The translations under genes were made by a program, and so were the position numbers. 64,000 bases of DNA from Actinokineospora baliensis (GTDB lineage: Bacteria; Actinomycetota; Actinomycetes; Mycobacteriales; Pseudonocardiaceae), in assembly GCF_016907695.1 (NCBI RefSeq), contig NZ_JAFBCK010000001.1, positions 2,466,001 to 2,530,000 on the forward strand, in the 5' to 3' direction. Below, one piece after another: positions 51,946 through 60,977 of this stretch; the stretch's first letter is position 1; each line of letters begins with the position of its first letter. Below the pieces are notes generated by a model. It was not told the DNA's origin and did not search any database. It worked only from the letters and a program-made list of their open reading frames with translations.

Positions 51946-53481
51946 GTGCGTACATCCCGCGTGGGTGTGTTGGCCGCGGCCGCACTCCTCTTGAGCGCCT
52001 GCACCAGCACCATCACCGGTACCCCCACGGCGGGGCAGACCGAGCAGTTGGGTCCTAAGGGACCGGTGCCCGCTGGCCTTGAGCGCTACTACGGCCAGCC
52101 TCTTACTTGGCGTGACTGCCGTTCGTTGAGCCACGACGACGAGAGTAAGAGCGCGTTCGGCGCTAAGGGGGTCGAGTGCACGCTGCTCAGCGTTCCGCTG
52201 GACTACGCCAAGCCGGACGGACGCGCGATCTCCGTTGGTGTCCTACGCCAACGCGCCACAGGGGAGAAGGTCGGCTCGCTGCTGCTCAACCCTGGCGGCC
52301 CCGGGGCGTCGGGTATGTCCGCTGCGGTGTACATCGCAGGTAAGGCCAAGAAGACCGCGCTGGTGGAGAAGTTCGACATCATCGGCTTCGACCCGCGTGG
52401 TGTTGGGGTCAGCGAGCCCAGGATCGAATGCCTCACCGACGCGGAGATGGACGCCAAGCGGGTCCAGCCCGAGGCGGACACGGTCGCCGAGTTGGAGGCC
52501 GAGAACAAGGCGTACGCCGAGGGCTGCACCAAGCTCAGCGGCGGCCCCGAGGTGCTCGCCAACGTCGGCACCCGCGACGTCATCCGGGACATGGACGTCC
52601 TGCGGTCCGCGCTCGGCGAGGACAAGCTGAGCTACCTGGGCTACTCGTACGGCACCCGGATCGGCACCGCCTACGCGGAGACCTTCCCCGGCAACGTCCG
52701 CGCCATGATCCTCGACGGCGCGGTCGACCCGAACGAGGACCCGGCCCAGCAGATGATCGGCCAGGTCAAGGGCTTCGAGCAGGCCCTCGACGCCTACTTC
52801 GCGCAGTGCGGCCGCTGCAAGGTCACCACGAAGATCGAGCTGGAGGCCCTGCTCACGCCGCTGGAGAGCAGCCCGCTCGCCGTCGGCAACCGCAAACTCT
52901 CCCTCAGCGACGCGTCGACCGGTATCGCCGCGGCCCTCTACAACGACGAGTACTGGGTCATCCTCACCAAGGCCCTCGATGAACTCGCAGCGCGCAAGGG
53001 CGACACCTTGATGCTCCTGGCCGACGCCTACATCGGCCGCGACTCCAAGGGCGGGTACTCGAACCTCATGGCCGCCCTCAACGCGATCCGCTGTGTCGAC
53101 GAACCCCGCATCACCGACCGGGCAACCCTCGAGGCGACGTCCCAGCAGATCATCGAGGCCACCAAGGGCACCTTCATGGCCGACACCGACCCGCCCCTGC
53201 CCGCCCTCGACACCTGCGCCTTCTGGCCCGTGCCCAACACCAGCGAGCCCCACCAGCCGAAGGTCGACGGCATCCCGCCTCTCCTGGTCATCTCCACCAC
53301 AGGAGACCCAGCCACCCCGTACACGGCGGGCGTCAACCTCGCCAAGGCCCTCAACGCCCGCCTGATCACCTACAAGGCCACCCAACACACCGCGTTCCTG
53401 GACGGCTCCTCCTGCGTGGACAACGCGGGCATCGACTACCTGGTAACCCTGAGCCCGCCCCTGCAGGACATCACCTGCTAG
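51946..53481 (+). CDS. Lipoprotein alpha/beta hydrolase, Hip1/tripeptidyl-aminopeptidase type (copy 2)
   Basis: A 511-residue paralogue of the preceding gene, from a tandem duplication. The lipobox is LLSAC, the nucleophile is S234 in GYSYGT, followed by ISTTGDPATP and TQHTAFL. The order of the whole chain matches copy 1, including the PVPAGLERYYGQ start of the mature domain. GTG 51946 is the start. Codons are relaxed up to about 52,260 and strict afterwards. It overlaps the convergent GNAT gene by 11 nt. Confidence 0.85.
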   Translation: MRTSRVGVLAAAALLLSACTSTITGTPTAGQTEQLGPKGPVPAGLERYYGQPLTWRDCRSLSHDDESKSAFGAKGVECTLLSVPLDYAKPDGRAISVGVLRQRATGEKVGSLLLNPGGPGASGMSAAVYIAGKAKKTALVEKFDIIGFDPRGVGVSEPRIECLTDAEMDAKRVQPEADTVAELEAENKAYAEGCTKLSGGPEVLANVGTRDVIRDMDVLRSALGEDKLSYLGYSYGTRIGTAYAETFPGNVRAMILDGAVDPNEDPAQQMIGQVKGFEQALDAYFAQCGRCKVTTKIELEALLTPLESSPLAVGNRKLSLSDASTGIAAALYNDEYWVILTKALDELAARKGDTLMLLADAYIGRDSKGGYSNLMAALNAIRCVDEPRITDRATLEATSQQIIEATKGTFMADTDPPLPALDTCAFWPVPNTSEPHQPKVDGIPPLLVISTTGDPATPYTAGVNLAKALNARLITYKATQHTAFLDGSSCVDNAGIDYLVTLSPPLQDITC

Positions 53482-54229
53482 GCGTCCGCTGGTAGATGTG
53501 CACAGCAGGCCCCGCGCGGTAGCCCAGCCGCTCGTACCAGCCCAGGGGCCAGTCGGTCGCCTCGGCGATCAGGAACCAGGTGTCGGCCCCGGCTCGCGAG
53601 GACCGGTGCAGCGCTTCCACGACCAGTTGCCGCCCAAGGCCCTGCCCGCGCCACTCGGGCCGCACGACCACGTTCTCGAACTGGGCGATGCCGTCGCGCA
53701 CGTAGAGCTCGCCCCGAGCCACGACGTCACCGGTCTTGTCGCGAACCCCCAGGAACGTGATGTCGGCACCCTGCTCGTAGAGGGCGCACCGGTCGGCGAG
53801 CTGGACAAGGCGGTCCTCGCCCTCGTCCGGGAAGTTCGCCCGCCAGTCCGCGATCAACGACGGGCGCAGTTGCGCCAGTGACAGCGCCTCGACCCTGGAC
53901 TCCGGCTGAGCGGGCAGCACCCCCGAGTGCGCCATCGTGACGATCCGCTCGTGCACGTCGTAGTCGCCGAACGCGGCACTTGCGGCCGCTCCGCGCGCCT
54001 CGTCATCGAACTGCACCAGCCGGTGGGCGAACCCGCGACCGCCGAGCACGTCCTCGGCGGCGGCCGCCACAACGCCCGGCTCGACCGCTCCTGTCACCAC
54101 CAGCCGGTTGTGGTGCCACGACGCCGGGAACTCCGCCTGCAGCAGCGCGTAGCCCCAGCCCAACTCCACCACTTCGGAGGCCTGGGCCCGGGCGAACCCC
54201 TCCTCGAACTCGCGTATCCGCTGCCACAT
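53471..54229 (-). CDS. GNAT family acetyltransferase
   Basis: A 252-residue protein. The GNAT acetyl-CoA motif lies at about residues 185-215 (VVVRPEWRGQGLGRQLVVEAL) and GWYERLGYR closes the fold. The first ~120 residues form an additional GNAT-like or helper domain. ATG 54229 has a GGGGGAACG site upstream. It follows the P55 gene by 23 bp and may be in its operon. The substrate is unknown. Confidence 0.8.
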   Translation of the reverse strand: MWQRIREFEEGFARAQASEVVELGWGYALLQAEFPASWHHNRLVVTGAVEPGVVAAAAEDVLGGRGFAHRLVQFDDEARGAAASAAFGDYDVHERIVTMAHSGVLPAQPESRVEALSLAQLRPSLIADWRANFPDEGEDRLVQLADRCALYEQGADITFLGVRDKTGDVVARGELYVRDGIAQFENVVVRPEWRGQGLGRQLVVEALHRSSRAGADTWFLIAEATDWPLGWYERLGYRAGPAVHIYQRTPSR

Positions 54230-54252
54230 GGCGTTCCCCCCGCCGCGGGAGG

Positions 54253-55776
54253 TCACCCCGCGCTCACCTCGCGCCGCCCGCGGATCCACAGCACCGCGGC
54301 CACGACCACCCCCACCCCGCAGAGCACCGAGGTGATCAAGAAGATGTCGGTGAATTGTGTGACCAGGGCGGCCTGCAGCGCATCCAAATACTCGCGCTGC
54401 TCCCGCGCCGCCACCTCCGGCGCCTTGCCCCAGGGCAGCGGCAACGCCAGGCCCGCCGTCAGGGAGTGGAACCGGTGCAGGCCCCACGCGGACAGCGCTG
54501 CCACGCCCACCAGCATGCCCGTCATCCGAGCGACCACGACCCCGGCGGAGGCCACCCCGTGGCGTTCGGCGGGGACCACGCGCAGCACCACTGAGGACAG
54601 CGGTGCGATCACCAGGCCCAGCCCGAGCCCGGCGATCACCAGGTCCACGTCCACCCGCGACAGTCCGAACAGCGACTCGGCCGCCGCCGGGTTCGCGGGC
54701 CACCCCGCCATCAGCAGGTAGCCGCCGCCCGCGATGGCCATCCCCACGACGGTGACGGCCCATTCCCCGAACCGTCCCGCCAGCAGCCCGCCTGCGACCG
54801 CTCCGACGGGGAGCGCGATCAGGAACCGCAGCAACAGCAGGACGCCACCCTTGTCGTCCTTGCCCATCAGGGCCTGGGCGAACAGGTCCACGTCGACCAG
54901 GGTGACCATCAGGGCAGCGCCCGCTACCGCTGACACGGCGAGCGCGGCCAGGAAGGCGCGCATGTCGACGCCAGCGGGGTCGATCAGTTTCGTAGGCGTT
55001 CGGCGTTCCCACAGCAGGAACGCGATCAGCGCAACCGCCGCTCCCAAGAGCACCGGCAGACCCCACGGCGGCAGGACCGCGTTGCGCGGGTCCGGGTTGT
55101 ACAAACCCACTACGGCCAGCCCAAGAGTCAGTGCCAGCAGCAACCCGCCTACGACATCCACGCGCACCGGTGCGTCTGCCTTGCGGTGCGCGGGGACGGT
55201 GAACTGGATGGCCACCATCGCCAGCACGGCCAAGGGCACGTTGACCCAGAAGACCCCGCGCCAGCCGCTGATCCCGAAGGCGTCGCCCCACAGCGGCAGA
55301 GCTGCCAGGGCGACTCCGTAAAGCGGGCCGATCACGCTGCCCAGCTCTTGGGCGGCGCCCACGGTCCCGAGGACGGTGGAGCGGCGGCGCTCGTCCCACA
55401 GGTCGGCGGCGAGCGCCATGGTCACCGGCAGCAGCGCGCCGCTCGCCACGCCCTGCACGACCCGGCCCGCGACCAGCACCGGCAGGTCGTCGGCCAGCGC
55501 GGTCACGATCGACCCGGCCAGGAACCCGACCAGGCACAGTTGGAGCAGGAGCTTGCGGCCGAACCGGTCCGAGGCCTGCCCGAGCAGCGGCATCGCCGCG
55601 ATGTAGCCGAGCAGGTACCCGGTGATGATCGGGGTCACCTGCTCCAGGCGGTTCACCGCGATCTCGAGGTCGGCCATGATCTGCCTCAGGACGCTGACCA
55701 CCACGTAGGTGTCCAGCGCCCCCAGCAGCACGGCCAGCGCCCCAGCGCTGATCGCGACAGTGCGTCCCCTGCTCAT
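54253..55776 (-). CDS. P55-type MFS lipid/drug exporter
   Basis: A 507-residue transporter with about 14 hydrophobic helices, the DHA2-type plan of mycobacterial P55 (Rv1410c). DRFGRK between helices 2 and 3 is the MFS A motif. ATG 55776 overlaps the LprG stop (ATGA). P55 and LprG together move triacylglycerides toward the outer envelope in mycobacteria. Their conservation here suggests a comparable lipid route, although the envelope type of this organism is not known. Confidence 0.86.
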   Translation of the reverse strand: MSRGRTVAISAGALAVLLGALDTYVVVSVLRQIMADLEIAVNRLEQVTPIITGYLLGYIAAMPLLGQASDRFGRKLLLQLCLVGFLAGSIVTALADDLPVLVAGRVVQGVASGALLPVTMALAADLWDERRRSTVLGTVGAAQELGSVIGPLYGVALAALPLWGDAFGISGWRGVFWVNVPLAVLAMVAIQFTVPAHRKADAPVRVDVVGGLLLALTLGLAVVGLYNPDPRNAVLPPWGLPVLLGAAVALIAFLLWERRTPTKLIDPAGVDMRAFLAALAVSAVAGAALMVTLVDVDLFAQALMGKDDKGGVLLLLRFLIALPVGAVAGGLLAGRFGEWAVTVVGMAIAGGGYLLMAGWPANPAAAESLFGLSRVDVDLVIAGLGLGLVIAPLSSVVLRVVPAERHGVASAGVVVARMTGMLVGVAALSAWGLHRFHSLTAGLALPLPWGKAPEVAAREQREYLDALQAALVTQFTDIFLITSVLCGVGVVVAAVLWIRGRREVSAG

Positions 55777-56480
55777 GGCGCGGTGATCGTCACCGGCTTG
55801 TCCACGTCGGACAGGGTCAGGTCGACCGTCGCGGTCTGGCCCTCCCCGCTCGGCAGCGTCACCGAGGCCTTGACGGGCTGCTTGTTGTCCTCGCGCACCC
55901 ACACCGTGATGTCCACATCGCTGTTCACCCCGGGCACCACGGCGCTGACCACGTCCTTGGTGGCCTTGCCGGACACCTTGTAGACCGAGGTGCCCTCCAG
56001 CGACTCCTTGCTCTCGGTCCGCGGGTTCTGGATCTTGCCGAGGACGTTGGCGATGCCCTTGTCCGGGTCGAGGATCGCGGACGGGTCGTAGATGTTGGAG
56101 CTCAGCGACGCCGGGTACTTCTGGAAGCCCCCGGTGGGGCCCTTGATGTAGAGGGAGTCGTCGACCAGCACGAACTCGCCTTCGATGAGCTGCCCGAGCA
56201 GGGTCAGCTTCACGGTGCCCTTGGCGGCGCCCGACGGCCCGCCTTCCCGGGTGAGGTCACCCTCGGCGTTCTGCACCGGGATGGCCGACACCGTGCCGTT
56301 GACCTTGAGCGTGAAGTGCGCGCTCTTGATCGCCTTCGTCGCCGTGGACGCGTCGCGCAGCAGCGCGGTCCCGTCCGGCAGGTTCCCGCCGCCACCCCCG
56401 GTCGGCTCGTCCGACGTGCACCCGGTCACCAGCGCCCCGACGAGCGCCAGCACCGCAACAACCCACCCGCGTTTGACCAT
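55773..56480 (-). CDS. lprG: LprG-like lipoprotein (LppX_LprAFG family)
   Basis: A 235-residue exported lipoprotein. A signal peptide ends with the lipobox LVTGC, followed by a Gly-rich linker and the LppX/LprAFG half-barrel that binds acyl chains. [11 protein letters not shown] and [13 protein letters not shown] are family-typical edges. ATG 56480 is chosen; an upstream frame adds 21 residues before the signal peptide. It is translationally coupled to the P55 exporter. Confidence 0.88.
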   Translation of the reverse strand: MVKRGWVVAVLALVGALVTGCTSDEPTGGGGGNLPDGTALLRDASTATKAIKSAHFTLKVNGTVSAIPVQNAEGDLTREGGPSGAAKGTVKLTLLGQLIEGEFVLVDDSLYIKGPTGGFQKYPASLSSNIYDPSAILDPDKGIANVLGKIQNPRTESKESLEGTSVYKVSGKATKDVVSAVVPGVNSDVDITVWVREDNKQPVKASVTLPSGEGQTATVDLTLSDVDKPVTITAP

Positions 56481-56618
56481 GGCCCAGATCGTAGGCGGCC
56501 GTCGCTGAGGGCCGCGGAAGTTGTCCACAGCGGGCGGTGACACCCGCTGTTACAAGTTTCAACCTTTCGGGTGTTGGTTTCGGAGAGTGCTTGAGTTCCC
56601 CCATTCGGGGAATCAAGG

Positions 56619-57251
56619 TTGTCCATATTGACGACGAACCGCAGCGGCAGGTGTTCATTGAGTGACGTGGCTCTCGGTCCCCAGCAGGCAAGCCCGGCGC
56701 GGGCCATCGTGTGGGCGGACCTGGTCCCCTACGCCTCCTCGGTCTTCCTCGAGGTCACCGACCGGGTGGGCCCGCTCGCCGGGCGCATGGTGAGCTACCT
56801 GGCCGCCCCCGCGAGCCGGGGCGCGACCCCGCTCGCCAGGGTCGTGGCCGAAGGACAGCTCACCTCGGCCGAGATGTCCTCGGTGGCCGGGCTGGGTTCC
56901 ATCGCCGAGGAGGGGTTCGAGGAGATCGCGGCCGTCGTCCGCCGCGCCGACCACGCCCCGCTGTTCACCAGCACCGACCTGACCCTCGCCCTGCGCAGGC
57001 GCCGCCTGGTCGCGGTGCACTGCGCCAACCCGGCGATGCGCGACCAGCTGCTCGCCTGGGTCGACCAGACCCCCTCGCTCGGCCTGCGCCGCGTCCCGTC
57101 CCGACTCGTCGAGCAGGCCGTCGGCGCCACCGCCGCCCTCGTCTGCCCCGACCACAGCCGCGACTTCGAGGACTTCCTCTACCGGTTGTCCGAGCGCATG
57201 GAGCTGATCGAGTGGAGCCTCGACCGCGACCTCACGCCGGTCCTGGTCTAG
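56619..57251 (+). CDS. Protein of unknown function
   Basis: A frame of up to 210 residues. From about residue 28 it looks like a folded alpha/beta protein without a membrane segment (VSYLAAPASRG, ALRRRRLVAVHC). The start is uncertain: TTG 56619 is the longest, while TTG 56658 and GTG 56667 lie nearer to plausible ribosome sites. Upstream are two inverted repeats (TTCCCC/GGGGAA around 56,596-56,612 and CAGCGGG/CCCGCTG around 56,530-56,550). The end overlaps the GlxA-type regulator by 20 nt. No family is recognised. Confidence 0.6.
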   Translation: MSILTTNRSGRCSLSDVALGPQQASPARAIVWADLVPYASSVFLEVTDRVGPLAGRMVSYLAAPASRGATPLARVVAEGQLTSAEMSSVAGLGSIAEEGFEEIAAVVRRADHAPLFTSTDLTLALRRRRLVAVHCANPAMRDQLLAWVDQTPSLGLRRVPSRLVEQAVGATAALVCPDHSRDFEDFLYRLSERMELIEWSLDRDLTPVLV

Positions 57252-58203
57252 GCCGGAACATCTTCCGGTAGGCCAGCGGGGACACCCCGATCGCCGACCG
57301 CAGGTGCTGGCGCAACGAGGCGGCACTGCCGAGGCCCGCCTGCTCTGCGACCTGGTCCACCGGCAGGTCGGTGGTCTCCAGGAGCCTGCGCGCCAGCCGG
57401 ATCCGCTGCTGGACCAGCCACACCCCCGGCGACAGACCCGTCTCCGCGCGGAAGTGGCGCGAGAACGTCCGGACGCTCATCGCGGCGTGCTCCGCCAGCA
57501 CCGCCAACTCCAACGGCTCGTGCAGCCTGCCCAGCGCCCACGCGCGCGTAGGGGCGACACCGTCGGACCCGCCCTCGGGCAGCGGGCGATCGATGAACTG
57601 CGACTGACCACCCTCCCGCCACGGTGGCACCACGCAGTACCGGGCGGCCCGGTTCGCGACCTCCGAGCCGAAGTCCGTGCGGATGACGTGCAGGCACAGG
57701 TCCACCCCCGCGCCGAGCCCGGCCGAGGTCAGCACGTCCCCGTCGTCGACGAACAGCACGTCCGGGTCCAGCCGCACCGCCGGGTAGAGCTCGCGGAACT
57801 CGTCGGCGAACTTCCAGTGCGTCGTCGCGGGCCGCCCGTCCAGCAGACCCGCCGCGCCCAGCACGAACGCCCCCGTGCAGATCGACATCACCCGCGCGCC
57901 CGGCCGCACGCGCGCGAGGGCCTCGGCGACGTCACCCGGAAGTGTGCCCAGCAGGCGCGGTCCGGGCGACCGAGTGCCCGGCACGATCACCGTGTCCGCG
58001 GTCTCCAGCACCTCAGGACCGTGGTCGAGCAGTGCGGTGAACCCCGTCGTCATCCGCACCGGCTTCGCGTCCACCCCGCACACCACGACCTCGTAGAGCG
58101 GCTCACCGGTCGACCCGACCGCGGCCCGCATGACCTGCGGCGGGATGGTCAGGTCGTAGCCGACGGCCTCCTCGACCGCCAGGACGACCACCCGGTGCAC
58201 CAT
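57232..58203 (-). CDS. GlxA-type AraC-family regulator with DJ-1/PfpI domain
   Basis: A 323-residue regulator. The N-terminal DJ-1/PfpI-like domain (about residues 3-180) has the nucleophile-elbow segment SICTGAFVLGAAGLLDG. A double AraC helix-turn-helix lies at about residues 225-320 (MSVRTFSRHFRAETGLSPGVW and LPVDQVAEQAGLGS). ATG 58203 is favoured; ATG 58221 lies inside an inverted repeat. It is divergent from an MFS transporter and probably controls it. Confidence 0.85.
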   Translation of the reverse strand: MVHRVVVLAVEEAVGYDLTIPPQVMRAAVGSTGEPLYEVVVCGVDAKPVRMTTGFTALLDHGPEVLETADTVIVPGTRSPGPRLLGTLPGDVAEALARVRPGARVMSICTGAFVLGAAGLLDGRPATTHWKFADEFRELYPAVRLDPDVLFVDDGDVLTSAGLGAGVDLCLHVIRTDFGSEVANRAARYCVVPPWREGGQSQFIDRPLPEGGSDGVAPTRAWALGRLHEPLELAVLAEHAAMSVRTFSRHFRAETGLSPGVWLVQQRIRLARRLLETTDLPVDQVAEQAGLGSAASLRQHLRSAIGVSPLAYRKMFRPRPGPA

Positions 58204-58213
58204 GGCCAGATTC

Positions 58214-58229
58214 TTGCACATATTGGCAA
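58214..58229. promoter_or_regulatory. Candidate operator between regulator and MFS gene
   Basis: TTGC-N8-GCAA inverted repeat in the 72-bp divergent gap, in a locally AT-rich patch. It may be the binding site of the AraC-type regulator for both promoters. Confidence 0.35.
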
Positions 58230-58275
58230 TCAGGCCACTAGGCCGAGGTGGCCCGCTGCCCGCACCCTTGACGCC

Positions 58276-59553
58276 GTGACACAGACACAGATCCGGGTCC
58301 GGCGGCCGCACTGGGCCTGGTTCGTCGCGGGCGTCGCCTTCGTCGCCCTCGTCGGCGCCGCGGGATTCCGGGCGGCCCCCAGCGTGCTCATCGATCCACT
58401 GCACAACGAGTTCGGTTGGTCCACCGCCACCATCTCCACCGCGGTCAGCATCAACCTGCTCCTCTATGGACTGATCTCGCCTTTCGCCGCCGCGCTCATG
58501 GAACGCCTAGGCATGCGCAAGGTTGTCGCGGGTGCGCTGGTGCTCGTCGCCGCGGGAAGCGGACTCACCGTCTTCATGACGGCCAGCTGGCAACTCCTAC
58601 TGCTGTGGGGAGTCCTCGTAGGTGTTGGCACCGGCTCTATGGCGCTCACCTTCGTCGCCACAGTCACCTCACGCTGGTTCGTCAAGCACCAAGGCCTCGT
58701 CAGTGGCGTTCTTACGGCGGCAGGGGCCGCGGGGCAGTTGGTCTTCTTGCCCGTAGTGGCCCAACTGGCCACCCACAGTGGATGGCGGACCGCATCCCTC
58801 GCCATCTCCTTCACCGCACTCGCTGTTGTCCCTCTTGTCCTTATCGCACTCCGCGACAAGCCCAGCGACGTTGGCACCACCGCCTATGGCGCAACCGGAA
58901 CCGAAGACCCCATCCCAGCGACCAGTGGCCGAACCGCGTCCCGCGCACTACAAGTCCTGGGCCAGGCATCACGCACTGGCACGTTCTGGCTCCTCGCAGG
59001 CGGGTTCGCCATCTGCGGGGCCTCCACCAACGGCCTCATCGGCACCCACTTCGTTCCGGCCGCCCACGACCACGGCATGCCCACTACGACCGCGGCGGGC
59101 CTCTTGGCCCTGGTCGGCCTCTTCGACGTGATCGGCACGATCGCTTCCGGTTGGCTCACCGACAAGATCGACCCGCGCTACCTGCTCGGCGCCTACTACA
59201 CCCTGCGCGGTGCGTCGCTGCTGATCCTGCCGCACCTGTTCGCCGCCACCACCGAACCACCCATGTGGGCGTTCATCGTCTTCTACGGCCTCGACTGGGT
59301 CGCCACCGTCCCGCCGACGGTCGCCCTGTGCCGGAGGGTCTACGGCCACGACGGACCCATCGTGTTCGGCTGGGTCTTCGCCTCCCACCAGGTCGGCGCG
59401 GCTCTCGCGGCCCTGGGCGCCGGACTCACCCGCGACCACCACGGCAGCTACGACCCCGCCTGGTACGTCGCGGGCGGACTGTGCGCGGCGGCGGCGCTGA
59501 TGTCCCTGCGGATCACCTCACACGGGTCAAGTAAGGCGCGCACCGCCAGTTGA
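58276..59553 (+). CDS. MFS transporter
   Basis: A 425-residue, 12-helix major facilitator. A motif-like segment ERLGMRK lies between helices 2 and 3, and a central cytoplasmic loop is at about residues 195-225. It resembles OFA/monocarboxylate-type members, but the substrate cannot be read. GTG 58276 starts it. Codons are relaxed in about 58,460-59,000. It sits beside a divergent GlxA-type regulator and ends 16 bp before glnA2. Confidence 0.85.
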   Translation: MTQTQIRVRRPHWAWFVAGVAFVALVGAAGFRAAPSVLIDPLHNEFGWSTATISTAVSINLLLYGLISPFAAALMERLGMRKVVAGALVLVAAGSGLTVFMTASWQLLLLWGVLVGVGTGSMALTFVATVTSRWFVKHQGLVSGVLTAAGAAGQLVFLPVVAQLATHSGWRTASLAISFTALAVVPLVLIALRDKPSDVGTTAYGATGTEDPIPATSGRTASRALQVLGQASRTGTFWLLAGGFAICGASTNGLIGTHFVPAAHDHGMPTTTAAGLLALVGLFDVIGTIASGWLTDKIDPRYLLGAYYTLRGASLLILPHLFAATTEPPMWAFIVFYGLDWVATVPPTVALCRRVYGHDGPIVFGWVFASHQVGAALAALGAGLTRDHHGSYDPAWYVAGGLCAAAALMSLRITSHGSSKARTAS

Positions 59554-59569
59554 TGTCTACGCTGCGCTC

Positions 59570-60913
59570 ATGGATCGCCAGCAAGAGTTCGTCCTGCGCA
59601 CGCTCGAAGAGCGCGACATCCGGTTCGTCCGGCTGTGGTTCACCGACGTGCTCGGCTTCCTGAAGTCGGTCGCGGTGGCGCCCGCCGAGCTCGAGGGCGC
59701 CTTCGCCGAGGGCATCGGCTTCGACGGTTCGGCGATCGAGGGATTCTCCCGGGTGTACGAGTCGGACATGATCGCCAAACCCGACCCGGCGACCTTCCAG
59801 GTGCTGCCCTGGGAGACCCCGGACGGCGAGCCCTACTCCGCGCGCATGTTCTGCGACATCGCGATGCCGGACGGCTCACCGTCCTGGGCGGACCCCCGGC
59901 ACGTGCTGCGCCGCACGCTGTCGAAGGCCAGCGAGGCCGGGTTCACCTGCTACGTGCACCCGGAGATCGAGTTCTTCCTGCTCAACAACCTGCCGCACGA
60001 CGGGAGCGAACCCACCCCGGCCGACAACGGCGGCTACTTCGACCAGGCCAGCCACGCCACCGCGACGCACTTCCGCAGGCACGCCATCGAGACCCTCGAG
60101 GCGATGGGCATCTCCGTGGAGTTCAGCCACCACGAGGGCGCCCCCGGTCAGCAGGAGATCGACCTGCGCTACGCCGACGCGCTGACCATGGCCGACAACG
60201 TCATGACCTTCCGGTACGTGGTCAAGGAGGTCGCGCTCACCCAGGGCGTGTTCGCGTCCTTCATGCCCAAGCCCTTCTCGGAGCAGCCCGGCTCCGGCAT
60301 GCACACCCACGTCAGCCTGTTCGAAGGCGACCGGAACGCCTTCTACGACAACGAAGACCCTTATCAGCTATCCGCCACAGGCAAGGCGTTCGTCGCGGGC
60401 CTGCTCAAGCACGCGCGCGAGATCTCCGCGGTCACCAACCAGTGGGTCAACTCTTATAAGAGGCTGATCGTCGGTGGTGAAGCACCTACCGCTGTGTGCT
60501 GGGGCCACGCCAACCGCTCCGCTCTGGTGCGAGTTCCCATGTACTCACCGACCAAGGCGTCCTCGCGCCGCGTGGAGATCCGCTCACTCGACTCGGCGTG
60601 CAACCCGTACCTGGCGTTCTCGGTGATCCTCGCCGCCGGGCTCAAGGGCGTCGCCGAGGGCTACTCGCTCCCGCCCGCGGCCGAGGACGACGTCTGGTCG
60701 TTGTCCGACGCCGAGCGCCGCGCCGCCGGTTACGCCAACCTCCCGCAGAACCTCGGCGAGGCCCTGGCCGAGATGGAGAACTCGGAGTTGCTGGCCGAGA
60801 CCCTCGGTGAGCACGTCTTCGACTACTTCTTGCGCAACAAGCGGACCGAGTGGGACACGTATCGCCGCAGCGTCACCCCCTATGAGCTGCGCACTCTCCT
60901 GCCGATGCTATAG
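59570..60913 (+). CDS. glnA2: Glutamine synthetase-type enzyme GlnA2
   Basis: A 447-residue type I glutamine synthetase fold. It matches mycobacterial GlnA2 from the first residues (MDRQQEFVLRTLEERDIRFV) on. PGSGMHTHVS and SYKRLIVGGEAPTA carry metal and substrate contacts, and the end reads NKRTEWDTYR. GlnA2-type enzymes may make glutamine or act on polyamines/D-forms; main nitrogen assimilation usually depends on GlnA1. ATG 59570 is the start. The adenylyltransferase gene glnE, which follows it in mycobacteria, is not next here. Confidence 0.9.
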   Translation: MDRQQEFVLRTLEERDIRFVRLWFTDVLGFLKSVAVAPAELEGAFAEGIGFDGSAIEGFSRVYESDMIAKPDPATFQVLPWETPDGEPYSARMFCDIAMPDGSPSWADPRHVLRRTLSKASEAGFTCYVHPEIEFFLLNNLPHDGSEPTPADNGGYFDQASHATATHFRRHAIETLEAMGISVEFSHHEGAPGQQEIDLRYADALTMADNVMTFRYVVKEVALTQGVFASFMPKPFSEQPGSGMHTHVSLFEGDRNAFYDNEDPYQLSATGKAFVAGLLKHAREISAVTNQWVNSYKRLIVGGEAPTAVCWGHANRSALVRVPMYSPTKASSRRVEIRSLDSACNPYLAFSVILAAGLKGVAEGYSLPPAAEDDVWSLSDAERRAAGYANLPQNLGEALAEMENSELLAETLGEHVFDYFLRNKRTEWDTYRRSVTPYELRTLLPML

Positions 60914-60965
60914 ACGGGTCACCTTTTCGCTCGACAGTGAGACCCACAAGCACCCGTTGAGCGAC

Positions 60966-60971
60966 TAGGTT
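60966..60971 (+). promoter_or_regulatory. Candidate -10 box for the large glycosyltransferase gene
   Basis: TAGGTT ends 6 nt before GTG 60978, with no ribosome site between, as for several other genes in the window. Confidence 0.4.
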
Positions 60972-60977
60972 GGCCGG

